64,000 bases of DNA from Streptomyces europaeiscabiei (lineage in GTDB: Bacteria; Actinomycetota; Actinomycetes; Streptomycetales; Streptomycetaceae): positions 2,422,001-2,486,000 of the forward strand of contig NZ_CP107841.1 of assembly GCF_036346855.1 (NCBI RefSeq). Direction: 5' to 3'. The notes below the pieces were generated by a model. It had not been told where the DNA came from and did no database searches. It was given only the letters and a program-made list of their open reading frames with translations. Position 1 is the stretch's first letter. Every line of letters starts with the position of its first letter. Below are positions 1-6,765 of this stretch, piece after piece. The position numbers and the translations under genes are program-made.

Positions 1-203
1 GGGCGCCGGGAGGCGAAGGCACGGGTCAGCGCGATGCGGCCGGCGGCGGTGGAGTGCACGGTCAGCCGGGGTTCCGTGGGCAGCGGTTCGCCCGGCGGCG
101 CCTTCAGCGCGACGTCGCTCGCCAGCCGGCCCGCGGCGACACTGGCCGCGCCGGCGGCGAACGCGACCCCGAGGACCGAGGCTGCCGCTCTGACTCCACG
201 CAC
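1..203 (-). CDS. N-terminal part of a secreted/membrane alpha/beta hydrolase-like protein (partial)
   Basis: This minus-strand reading frame runs off the left edge, so only about 67 N-terminal residues are visible. It opens with GTG at 203 and encodes a short basic start, an Ala/Gly/Val-rich hydrophobic stretch that looks like a signal sequence or membrane anchor, and then a segment reading LPTEPRLTVHSTAAGRIALT. I recognise that arrangement from Streptomyces alpha/beta-fold hydrolases, but the catalytic part lies outside the window, so the assignment rests on memory of the N-terminus. The Shine-Dalgarno candidate AGGA is weak and about 10 bases upstream. The product is probably exported or membrane-attached. 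Confidence 0.5.
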   Translation of the reverse strand, partial: MRGVRAAASVLGVAFAAGAASVAAGRLASDVALKAPPGEPLPTEPRLTVHSTAAGRIALTRAFASRR

Positions 204-370
204 GGATCCAGTGTCCTGGCGGACCGCGTCCTGGGCCAGTGGGCGTGCGTGCGGGGGTGAGCCGGGCGGGGCCGGGCGGGGTGACGCGGACGAGTGGGCC
301 GGCCGGAGGGTGGAGGGCCGGCGTAAGGCCGGAGGTGGGGTCGGAGGCGGGTTCGGCCGGACGCAGTGGG

Positions 371-1111
371 CTACTTCGGCTGGCCGTACCCCTTGAGCCG
401 CTCCCCCGTCTCGTTCACCTGTTCGTGGGTGAGGAGGTGGGGGGTGAGGCCGGGGACGGAGGAGGCCCTCAGCCAGACCTGGCACATCCATTCGAGTTGG
501 GTCGTGCGGTCGTAGGCCTCGGAGAGGGTGTGTCCGTAGGCGATCGTGCCGTGATTCTGGAGGAGACAAGCGGTGCGCCCTGCCAGAGCGCGGAGCATGT
601 TCTCGGCCAACTCCGGGGTGCCGTAGGTCGCGTAGGGGGCGACTCGGACGGGTCCGCCGAGGGCCGCGGACATGTAGTGGATCAGCGGCAGCTCGCTCAC
701 GAGGGTGGAGACGGCCGTCGCGTGGACGGCGTGGGTGTGGACGACGGCACGGGCGTCGGTGGCGGTGTGGATCGCCAGGTGCATGGGCAGTTCGCTCGTC
801 GGGCGAAGTGTGCCGAGGACCTGTCGGCCGGAGAGGTCGACGCCCGTGATGTCGTCCGGAGTCAGGCGGTCGTAGGGCACTCCCGTCGGTGTGACCAGGA
901 CGGTGTCCCCGACGCGTACGGACACGTTGCCGGAGGTGCCGACGACCAGACCGTCGGCCACCGTCCGGCGGGCCGTCGCGACGAGTTCGTCCCACGCGCG
1001 CGCCACGTCGTCCGGCACGCCTCTTCGCCGCCCGGCCCGCCCGTCCCGCGCACCCTGTGCGTCCTCACCTGCGCCCCGCTCGTCCCGGGTGTCGCTCCCC
1101 TGCTCAGCCAT
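371..1111 (-). CDS. class II aldolase/adducin family protein
   Basis: A 246-residue zinc-dependent aldolase of the fuculose-1-phosphate aldolase/ribulose-phosphate epimerase-like class II family. After a charged N-terminal extension of about 35 residues, the fold shows GTSGN (58-62, phosphate-binding), SELPMH (106-111, containing the usual acid/base Glu107), HTHAVH (125-130, two zinc ligands) and QNHGT with His187 as third ligand. Known members cleave sugar phosphates such as L-fuculose-1-phosphate into dihydroxyacetone phosphate and lactaldehyde; the substrate here cannot be read from sequence. I chose the ATG at 1111 because AGGA lies about 8 bases upstream and the longer open frame has no family-like sequence. 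It is a single gene, read away from the phosphate transporter. Confidence 0.85.
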   Translation of the reverse strand: MAEQGSDTRDERGAGEDAQGARDGRAGRRRGVPDDVARAWDELVATARRTVADGLVVGTSGNVSVRVGDTVLVTPTGVPYDRLTPDDITGVDLSGRQVLGTLRPTSELPMHLAIHTATDARAVVHTHAVHATAVSTLVSELPLIHYMSAALGGPVRVAPYATYGTPELAENMLRALAGRTACLLQNHGTIAYGHTLSEAYDRTTQLEWMCQVWLRASSVPGLTPHLLTHEQVNETGERLKGYGQPK

Positions 1112-1578
1112 GCCGTGATCCTGCCAGGCGGATCGCGCCGACGGGCCCCGGGCCCGGGCACCGCGGGGTCGAACACGACCTCCGGAGGAGGCCATATGCG
1201 CATACGTCGCCCGGTGTTGGCGATCGGCCGGTGATCGACGGGATTCGGCGATCCTCCAGTAGCCTCCGCGGGTTCCGTCGCACACGTCGCCGCCGTTGCC
1301 GTGCGGAATCACGGCCCGTGCTCTCCAGCCGTCTCGCCGTCGCAGCCGCGGGAACACGACGTCACGACAACGGCAGCGGGAGCCTGCCGGGTGACCGGAA
1401 CCCGTTCAACGGGTCGATGAGCCGGTTGAAGCAGTTCACCAAGGGCCGGCGGGGCAGCGGACCTCGGCATTCCGTCTCAGTTCGAACGTCGGGCCGCCGT
1501 TCCGTCACGCCGGACGGGTCCGCCCACGCACAAACGGAGCGGCGGCACCTCATTCACTACACCCACGCGCCCGCCCCA
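1112..1578. other. intergenic region with no recognised gene
   Basis: This stretch separates the divergently read aldolase and Pit genes. Its open frames have no family resemblance. It contains a perfect CCCGTT-C-AACGGG palindrome at 1401-1413 and a lone GTTCACC at 1434-1440. I see no RNA gene. Confidence 0.5.
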
Positions 1579-1596
1579 GTTCACCTTCCGTTCACC
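1579..1596 (+). promoter_or_regulatory. PHO box (PhoP-binding direct repeat) upstream of pit
   Basis: Two exact GTTCACC units start at 1579 and 1590, an 11-base period, which is the canonical Streptomyces PhoP operator arrangement. The site ends 51 bases before the phosphate-transporter start. PhoR-PhoP control of pitH2 is reported in S. coelicolor; regulation here is inferred from the match. Confidence 0.85.
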
Positions 1597-1647
1597 CAGG
1601 TTGCCTACGGTCCTCATGCCACTGACGTCCGAAAGAAGCTCGGGTAA

Positions 1648-2910
1648 ATGGAAAACTTCTCGCTGATCCTCGCGATCGTGGTCGTCACCGCGCTTGCGTT
1701 CGATTTTACGAACGGTTTCCACGACACCGCCAACGCGATGGCCACCACCATCTCGACCGGCGCCATGAAGCCCAAGGTCGCGGTGGCCATGTCCGCCGTG
1801 CTCAACCTTGTCGGCGCGTTCCTTTCCATCGAGGTCGCCAACACCATCTCCAAGGGACTCGTCGACGAGTCCGGCATACAGCCAGAGGTCATCTTCGCGG
1901 CGCTCGTCGGCGCCATCCTCTGGAATCTGCTGACCTGGCTCGTCGGGCTCCCCTCCAGTTCCTCCCACGCCCTGATGGGCGGCCTCATCGGCGCCACCAT
2001 CGCCTCGGTCGGTGTGGGCGCGGTGCACGGCGACGTGCTCGTCACCAAGGTGCTGATCCCCGCCGTCGCCGCCCCGCTGGTCGCCGGTATCGCGGCGATG
2101 CTCGCCACCCGGCTGACGTACAGGCTCGGTCGGCACACGAGCGAGAAGGCCTCCGGCAAGGGCTACCGCGCCGGTCAGATCGCCTCCGCGGGCCTGGTCT
2201 CGCTGGCCCACGGCACGAACGACGCCCAGAAGACGATGGGCATCATCACCCTCGCCCTGGTGGCCGGCGGCGCCCTCGCGCCCGACTCCGACCCGCCGGT
2301 GTGGGTCATCGTCTCCGCGGGTGCGGCCATCGCCCTCGGCACCTACCTGGGCGGCTGGCGCATCATCCGCACGATGGGCAAGGGCCTGACCGACCTCCAG
2401 CCGCAGCAGGGCTTCGCCGCCCAGACCAGCGCGGCCACGGTCATCCTGGCCTCCTCTCACCTCGGCTTCTCGCTCTCCACCACGCACTCGGTCTCCGGTG
2501 CGGTGATGGGCGCGGGCCTCGGCCGCAAGGGCGGGGTGGTCCGTTGGTCCACCGCGACCCGGATGTTCGTCGCCTGGGGTCTGACCCTGCCGGCCGCGGC
2601 GCTGGTCGCCGCGCTCGCCGAGTGGGTGACGTCCTTCGGCGCGTGGGGCACGGCCGTCGTCGCGGTCTTCCTCATCGCCTCCAGCGCCGCGATCTGGATG
2701 GTCTCCCGCCGCGAGGTGGTCGACCACACCAATGTGAACGACACCGAGGAGCCGCCCGGTGTGGTGACGACGGCCATTGCCGCCGTGACTCCGCCGCCGG
2801 TCGGCACCGTGACCGAGGACCTCACGGCGACCATCCCGGCCCCCGCGGCCACGGCCGCCGCCGAGACCACGGCCCCGGCGGGCTCGTCCACGCCGACGCC
2901 CGCCGTCTGA
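1648..2910 (+). CDS. pitH2: low-affinity inorganic phosphate transporter, Pit/PHO4 family
   Basis: A 420-residue integral membrane carrier for metal-phosphate/proton symport. The two inverted halves of the PHO4 family are visible: FDFTNGFHDTANAMATTIST near the N-terminus and SLAHGTNDAQKTMGI in the middle, each with the family GF(N/H)D or H-G-T-N-D signature, in a chain of about ten hydrophobic helices. The last 60 residues form a hydrophilic Pro/Ala/Thr-rich cytoplasmic tail. A perfect two-unit PHO box lies just upstream, which argues for the phosphate-starvation-responsive PitH2 type rather than PitH1. A small membrane protein gene follows after 29 bases, and the pair ends in a strong terminator. 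The Shine-Dalgarno sequence is weak, so the start rests on family length. Confidence 0.92.
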   Translation: MENFSLILAIVVVTALAFDFTNGFHDTANAMATTISTGAMKPKVAVAMSAVLNLVGAFLSIEVANTISKGLVDESGIQPEVIFAALVGAILWNLLTWLVGLPSSSSHALMGGLIGATIASVGVGAVHGDVLVTKVLIPAVAAPLVAGIAAMLATRLTYRLGRHTSEKASGKGYRAGQIASAGLVSLAHGTNDAQKTMGIITLALVAGGALAPDSDPPVWVIVSAGAAIALGTYLGGWRIIRTMGKGLTDLQPQQGFAAQTSAATVILASSHLGFSLSTTHSVSGAVMGAGLGRKGGVVRWSTATRMFVAWGLTLPAAALVAALAEWVTSFGAWGTAVVAVFLIASSAAIWMVSRREVVDHTNVNDTEEPPGVVTTAIAAVTPPPVGTVTEDLTATIPAPAATAAAETTAPAGSSTPTPAV

Positions 2911-2939
2911 GCCCCACGACTCCCTGAGGAATCACCACC

Positions 2940-3161
2940 ATGCACATCGACTGGGCAGCTCTCGGCTCCGTCTTCGGAGTCAGTCTCGTGGTCACCGTGG
3001 CCCTCGTCGGCCTCTTCACCCTGGGCATCGTCGGCCTCTCCAAGCGGGAGGAGGCGTCAACCCGGGGCGACTCGGTGGCGGCCGCGACCACAGGGGCGTA
3101 CGTGTGCTTCGCGCTGTGCGCGGCGGCCGTGGCGTACGGAATTTCCCTGATCATGACCTGA
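2940..3161 (+). CDS. small two-helix membrane protein downstream of pit
   Basis: A 73-residue protein with two predicted transmembrane helices, roughly residues 6-33 and 48-70, joined by a polar loop rich in charged residues (SKREEASTRGDS). The start has a good Shine-Dalgarno sequence (GAGGA about 9 bases before ATG). It follows pit by 29 bases and precedes a terminator, so the two genes are very likely cotranscribed. I recognise no named domain. Its position suggests an accessory or stabilising subunit of the phosphate transporter, but that is inference from location only. Confidence 0.7.
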   Translation: MHIDWAALGSVFGVSLVVTVALVGLFTLGIVGLSKREEASTRGDSVAAATTGAYVCFALCAAAVAYGISLIMT

Positions 3162-3211
3162 GACCGGAAATCCCATGGCCCTCTCGGGCCGACACCGACA
3201 ACTCCAGAGGC

Positions 3212-3249
3212 AACCCCCGTAGGCGCTTCATGACGCTTACGGGGGTTTT
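3212..3249 (+). terminator. rho-independent terminator after the pit operon
   Basis: An AACCCCCGTA arm pairs with TACGGGGGTT across an inner GGCG/CGCT pairing and a short loop, followed by a run of T. It ends transcription of the phosphate-transporter pair before the regulator gene. Confidence 0.85.
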
Positions 3250-3405
3250 CTCTGTGTTCGCGGCGCGGGTGCGCCACCTCCGAAAAGACACATGTCATAC
3301 TGACGGCGGCTAGCCGCCACTCGCGAACTCACCTAATCTGATAGGGAGTTACTACGCGAAGGTGGCGACCCGACAAGTCAATGACGACATGTGGCAGGGA
3401 GCACC

Positions 3406-4263
3406 ATGGCCAGGGACATCGATCCGAGCCTGAATCGACGCAGGCTGCGAATCGAGCTGCGCAAAGCGCGCGAGAGCGCCGGGCTGACCCAGCGGGACGC
3501 CGCGCAGGGCCTGGAGTGGTCACTGTCCAAGCTGATCAGGATCGAGGCGGGGACGGTCGGCCTCGGAGTCACGGACCTGCGGGCACTGCTCCAGCAGTAC
3601 CGGGTCACGGACACGAGCCTGGTCGCGGAGCTGGAGGAGGCCGCCCGAGGCTCCAAGGGCCAGTCCTGGTGGGCCCAGTACAGCGACCTCGTCTCACCGC
3701 AGTTCGCGCAGTACCTGGGGTACGAGGGCGCGGCCAACACGATCCGCATGTACAACCCCATCGTCCTGCCCGGGCTCCTGCAGACGGAGGACTACGCCAC
3801 GGCTCTGCTCTCGGCCAGGACTCCCGAGGCGCGGGTGCGGCGACAGGTGGAACTGCGTACCACCCGGCAGGAGCGGTCCCTCGACGGCGACCACGGCCCC
3901 GAGGTGGGCATCGTCCTGGACGAGGCCTCCGTACGACGCGTGGTGGGCGGTCCCGCGGTCATGCGGCGGCAACTCGAGCGCATCAAGACCGTGGCGCGAC
4001 ACCCTCGTGTGAGCCTCCAGCTGCTTCCGTTCTCCGTCGGAGCGCACTACGGCACCACCACGCCGTTCATCCTGCTCGGTTTCAAGGACGACGACGACCT
4101 GCTCTACATCGAGGGCCCCACCGGGGGCCTGTCGAACCGTGACGACCTGGCCCTCACAGCGCGCTACCAGGAGTGCTTCGAGGACATCAGCTCCATCGCT
4201 CACCACGGCGAGAGGATGATCGAGGCGCTCGACGCGATCAGGGAGAGCCTGGACAACGACTGA
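3406..4263 (+). CDS. XRE-family helix-turn-helix regulator with DUF5753 domain
   Basis: A 285-residue regulator of the large Streptomyces WhiJ-like group. Residues about 12-70 form an XRE helix-turn-helix (RKARESAGLTQRDAAQGLEW then SKLIRIEAG), and residues about 95-275 match DUF5753, with the typical YNPIVLPGLLQTEDYA segment and a conserved PRVSLQLLPF. I chose ATG 3406 over the upstream GTG at 3391 because AGGGAG sits 5 bases before it. Such proteins usually act with a neighbouring small DUF397 (BldB-like) protein; here that partner lies about 840 bases away at 5102-5281 on the other strand, with two small membrane genes between. Targets are unknown; family members affect development and antibiotic production. 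Confidence 0.9.
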   Translation: MARDIDPSLNRRRLRIELRKARESAGLTQRDAAQGLEWSLSKLIRIEAGTVGLGVTDLRALLQQYRVTDTSLVAELEEAARGSKGQSWWAQYSDLVSPQFAQYLGYEGAANTIRMYNPIVLPGLLQTEDYATALLSARTPEARVRRQVELRTTRQERSLDGDHGPEVGIVLDEASVRRVVGGPAVMRRQLERIKTVARHPRVSLQLLPFSVGAHYGTTTPFILLGFKDDDDLLYIEGPTGGLSNRDDLALTARYQECFEDISSIAHHGERMIEALDAIRESLDND

Positions 4264-4306
4264 CCCGGGACGGGACGCCCGGGCGACGAACGGGGAGGGA
4301 GGCCTC

Positions 4307-4831
4307 ATGGCGGTCTTCGGAATACGGGCGTGGTGGCGGGAATTGCGCACGGCACCCGCCTCCGCGGCGGGCGACACGCCGCAGGTTCCGCCCGAGCGGA
4401 CCGACCCGGAGGAGCATGCCGAGCTCGGCGACGGCGACCTCAGGGCGTACGCCGTGCGGCACCCCGAACGGGCGGAGCCGCTCAGTCAGGTCGAGAGCGC
4501 CCGAGCGGCGGGAACCGTCCCGCCGCTGTCCGTGCGGCTGCTGCTCGGCACGGCATGCGGCAGTGTCCTGTTGTTCAGCGTCGCGGTCGCCACCCGGGTC
4601 GGTCCCGGCATACGGCTCGGTGACGCCTCCCCACTCGCCTCGGCCGTGATCGGCGCGGTGGGCGCGGCCCTCGTCACGGCTCTCGGCGCATGGCTGGGCG
4701 GCGCGTTGCGGCACCGCTCCACCGGCTCTCCTGGCGCCACCGGCTCTCGTGGCGCCACCGTCAGCGGTGATGCGGCCTTGGGGGCCGAGCCTGGCCGAGC
4801 GCCCGGTTCAGGACCCGGAGCCGTTCCGTGA
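4307..4831 (+). CDS. hypothetical protein with two C-terminal transmembrane helices
   Basis: A 174-residue protein with an excellent Shine-Dalgarno sequence (GGGAGG) 9 bases before the ATG. The first 70 residues are polar and acidic (ERTDPEEHAELGDGDLRAYAV), and two hydrophobic helices follow at about 76-95 and 107-130. The tail is Gly/Ser/Ala/Pro-rich, with short repeated SPGATGS/SRGATVS motifs. It follows the XRE regulator by 43 bases and may be cotranscribed with it. Its last 71 bases overlap the 3' end of the convergent gene at 4761-5072. No named family is recognised. Confidence 0.65.
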   Translation: MAVFGIRAWWRELRTAPASAAGDTPQVPPERTDPEEHAELGDGDLRAYAVRHPERAEPLSQVESARAAGTVPPLSVRLLLGTACGSVLLFSVAVATRVGPGIRLGDASPLASAVIGAVGAALVTALGAWLGGALRHRSTGSPGATGSRGATVSGDAALGAEPGRAPGSGPGAVP

Positions 4832-5072
4832 CCGGGGTCAGACCCCACCACAGGCCGGCCCCGGCGGCGCCCAGCACGGTCACCACCAGCCAGACGAGAG
4901 CACGCACCTCACCGCTCGGCACGAGCAGCGCGGCCAGAGCGCCCACTCCGACGGACAGCACCCCCATCACGGAGCAGAAGAGCGCCAATGGAGCGGCCGC
5001 GGTCACCCGTTCACGCCAGACGCCCGACTTCCCCGTGCGCGCCGAGGCTGTTTCCCTCGCTCGGTCTGCCAT
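4761..5072 (-). CDS. small membrane protein, two transmembrane helices
   Basis: A 103-residue protein with a basic N-terminus and two hydrophobic helices at about 26-51 and 56-76, then a basic tail. The ATG has a good Shine-Dalgarno sequence (GGAAGG) about 8 bases upstream. Its 3' 71 bases overlap the end of the convergent plus-strand gene at 4307-4831, so the two mRNAs would be complementary there. It lies between the regulator gene and the DUF397 gene and has the strand of the latter, 29 bases after it. No family is recognised. Confidence 0.6.
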   Translation of the reverse strand: MADRARETASARTGKSGVWRERVTAAAPLALFCSVMGVLSVGVGALAALLVPSGEVRALVWLVVTVLGAAGAGLWWGLTPVTERLRVLNRALGQARPPRPHHR

Positions 5073-5101
5073 GTGTCACCTTCCGTCCCCCGGGCCGATC
5101 C

Positions 5102-5281
5102 TCACGATCCGCCCGCTCCCGGGTCCACAAGTCCCGCCAGAAAACCACACCACGCCGCGTAGCGAAAGACGAGCAGCGCGTCACCGTTCCCGTTCGAGTC
5201 ACGAACCGTGACCCGCCTCTGCCCGGCGGCCACTTCCACGCAGTCGTCCGCTTCACCGGAGTAGCTGCTCCTGACCCACAT
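5102..5281 (-). CDS. DUF397 domain protein (BldB-like small regulator partner)
   Basis: A 59-residue protein spanning one DUF397 domain: WVRSSYSGEADDCVEVA near the start, VTVRDS in the middle, and a terminal segment with FRYAAWCGFL. Family members typically sit beside XRE-DUF5753 regulators and are thought to modulate them. The ATG at 5281 has GGAG 6 bases before it and gives the usual domain start; a GTG at 5320 in the same frame would add 13 residues. The small membrane gene at 4761-5072 follows on the same strand. The likely partner is the regulator at 3406-4263. Confidence 0.8.
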   Translation of the reverse strand: MWVRSSYSGEADDCVEVAAGQRRVTVRDSNGNGDALLVFRYAAWCGFLAGLVDPGAGGS

Positions 5282-5520
5282 CCGCTCCGGCGACTCCCTG
5301 CCGACCACACCGACCTCCACCTCACCGGCCGGCGCACCGACACGGCGTCCTCACCGCGACGACCCGAGCGCCGTGTCCCGACGCCGCTCGTCGGCGCTCG
5401 GCTTTCGTACTGCCGTTCCCTCAAGTGTTCCCAGTCCGGGCGTCGGGGAAGAGCGCGGAAAGAGCCGATTCGGGTGTCTGACGCGATTTCGGCGGTGTGG
5501 GGCTCAGCACACCCCTGCAC
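5282..5520. other. intergenic region before the cobalamin riboswitch
   Basis: This gap lies between the DUF397 start and the B12 riboswitch, so it should carry divergent promoters for both. I see no further gene. Long frames here are low-quality shadows. Confidence 0.5.
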
Positions 5521-5534
5521 CGCAGGTCAACAGC

Positions 5535-5700
5535 AAGTTGACGGGTCTTCCGGGAGCGTGGTGGACTGCCGGGGCCATGTACGACGGCAGGAGAGGAAGC
5601 CGGTGCGAGTCCGGCGCGGTCCCGCCACTGTCACCGGGAAGAACACCCCGGGAGCCAGGAACTCTCGCCGTCGGTCTCGTCGAACCAGGGCGTGGACACC
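5535..5700 (+). promoter_or_regulatory. cobalamin (AdoCbl) riboswitch
   Basis: The hallmarks are in order: a GAAGCCGGTGCGAGTCCGGC element at about 5595, then GCGGTCCCGCCACTGT at about 5616, containing the B12-box GCCACTG at 5624-5630, and downstream hairpin sequences. It ends shortly before the short ORF and cobD. In this class adenosylcobalamin binding represses downstream expression, giving feedback on the cob operon. The boundaries are approximate. Confidence 0.92.
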
Positions 5701-5720
5701 CTGAGTGAGGACATATCGCC

Positions 5721-5789
5721 ATGTGCGCCATGTGCGGCTGCCCGCCGGGGCTCAGCGCCCGGTCCCTGCCCGACCCCGTGACCGGCTGA
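5721..5789 (+). CDS. possible Cys-rich 22-codon leader ORF between riboswitch and cobD
   Basis: An ATG at 5721, preceded by GTGAGGA about 10 bases upstream, opens a 22-codon frame beginning MCAMCGCPPG and ending with TGA 4 bases before the cobD GTG. Three cysteines fall within the first seven residues. The spacing would allow translational coupling to cobD. It could be a true micro-protein (metal or thiol related), a leader peptide, or chance; only comparative conservation can separate these. No known family is recognised. Confidence 0.4.
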   Translation: MCAMCGCPPGLSARSLPDPVTG

Positions 5790-5793
5790 ACCG

Positions 5794-6765
5794 GTGCGTG
5801 CCGACCGCGTCTTCGCGTACGGCGCCGCCGCCGGGCTCCTCGGTGATCTGCTGCTCGGTGATCCGCGCCGGGGGCATCCGGTCGCCGCGTTCGGGCGGGC
5901 CGCCGGTGCCGTGGAACGGGTGCTGTGGCGCGACCACCGCGGGTGGGGCGCACTGCACACCGCGGTGTGCGCGGGCGGCGCCGTGGCGCTGGGGGCCGTC
6001 GCGGCGGCCGCCGTACGGCCGTCGCGGGTCGCCTCCGTCGGGTTGACCGCCGCCGCCACCTGGGCCGTCGTCGGGGGGACCTCGCTCGGGCGGGAGGCCC
6101 GGACGATCGGGCAGTTCCTCGACGCGGGGGATGTCGAGGGCGCGCGGGCCCGGTTGCCTCATCTGTGCGGGCGGGATCCTCAGGCGCTCGACCCCGACGG
6201 GATCGCGCGGGCCGTCGTGGAGTCCGTCGCCGAGAACACGTCCGACGCGGTGGTGGGGGCGCTCGTGTGGGGGGCCGTCGCCGGGGTGCCCGGGCTCGTG
6301 GGGTTTCGGGCCGTCAACACGATGGACGCCATGGTCGGACACCGGTCGCAGCGGTATCGCCGGTACGGGTGGGCCTCCGCGCGGCTGGACGACGTGGCGG
6401 GGTGGCCGGGAGCCCGGCTGACCGCGGTGCTGGCCGCGGCTGCCGGTGGGGATGCCCGGGGGGCTGTTCGGGCGTGGCGGGCGGACGCGGGGAAGCATCC
6501 GAGTCCCAACGCGGGGCCCGTGGAGGCCTCGTTCGCGGGGGCGCTCGGAGTGCGACTGGGGGGCACGTTGGCGTACGGGGGGCGGGTTGAGCATCGGCCT
6601 GTGCTGAATGGGGAAGGGCGGGCCGTCGTCGTGGGCGACATCGAGCGGGCTGTTCGGTTGTCCCGGCGGGTCGGGTGGCTGGCGCTCGGGGTGAGTGCGG
6701 GTGCGGCGGCGCTGCGGGGGCGGGTCGCCGGGCGCTCGGCACAGCGGTTGAGGAGGCAGGGATGA
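5794..6765 (+). CDS. cobD: adenosylcobinamide-phosphate synthase CobD/CbiB
   Basis: A 323-residue membrane enzyme that attaches the aminopropanol arm to adenosylcobyric acid, forming adenosylcobinamide (phosphate). Family features include DPRRGHPV near residue 23, ENTSDAVVGALVWGAVAGV near 148, NTMDAMVGH, and SPNAGPVEASFAGALGVRLGG in the C-terminal half, with several hydrophobic segments. The start is GTG at 5794, just after the short ORF. The stop overlaps the cobQ ATG (ATGA), so the two are translationally coupled. It is the first full enzyme gene behind the B12 riboswitch, so expression should fall when cobalamin is plentiful. Confidence 0.93.
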   Translation: MRADRVFAYGAAAGLLGDLLLGDPRRGHPVAAFGRAAGAVERVLWRDHRGWGALHTAVCAGGAVALGAVAAAAVRPSRVASVGLTAAATWAVVGGTSLGREARTIGQFLDAGDVEGARARLPHLCGRDPQALDPDGIARAVVESVAENTSDAVVGALVWGAVAGVPGLVGFRAVNTMDAMVGHRSQRYRRYGWASARLDDVAGWPGARLTAVLAAAAGGDARGAVRAWRADAGKHPSPNAGPVEASFAGALGVRLGGTLAYGGRVEHRPVLNGEGRAVVVGDIERAVRLSRRVGWLALGVSAGAAALRGRVAGRSAQRLRRQG

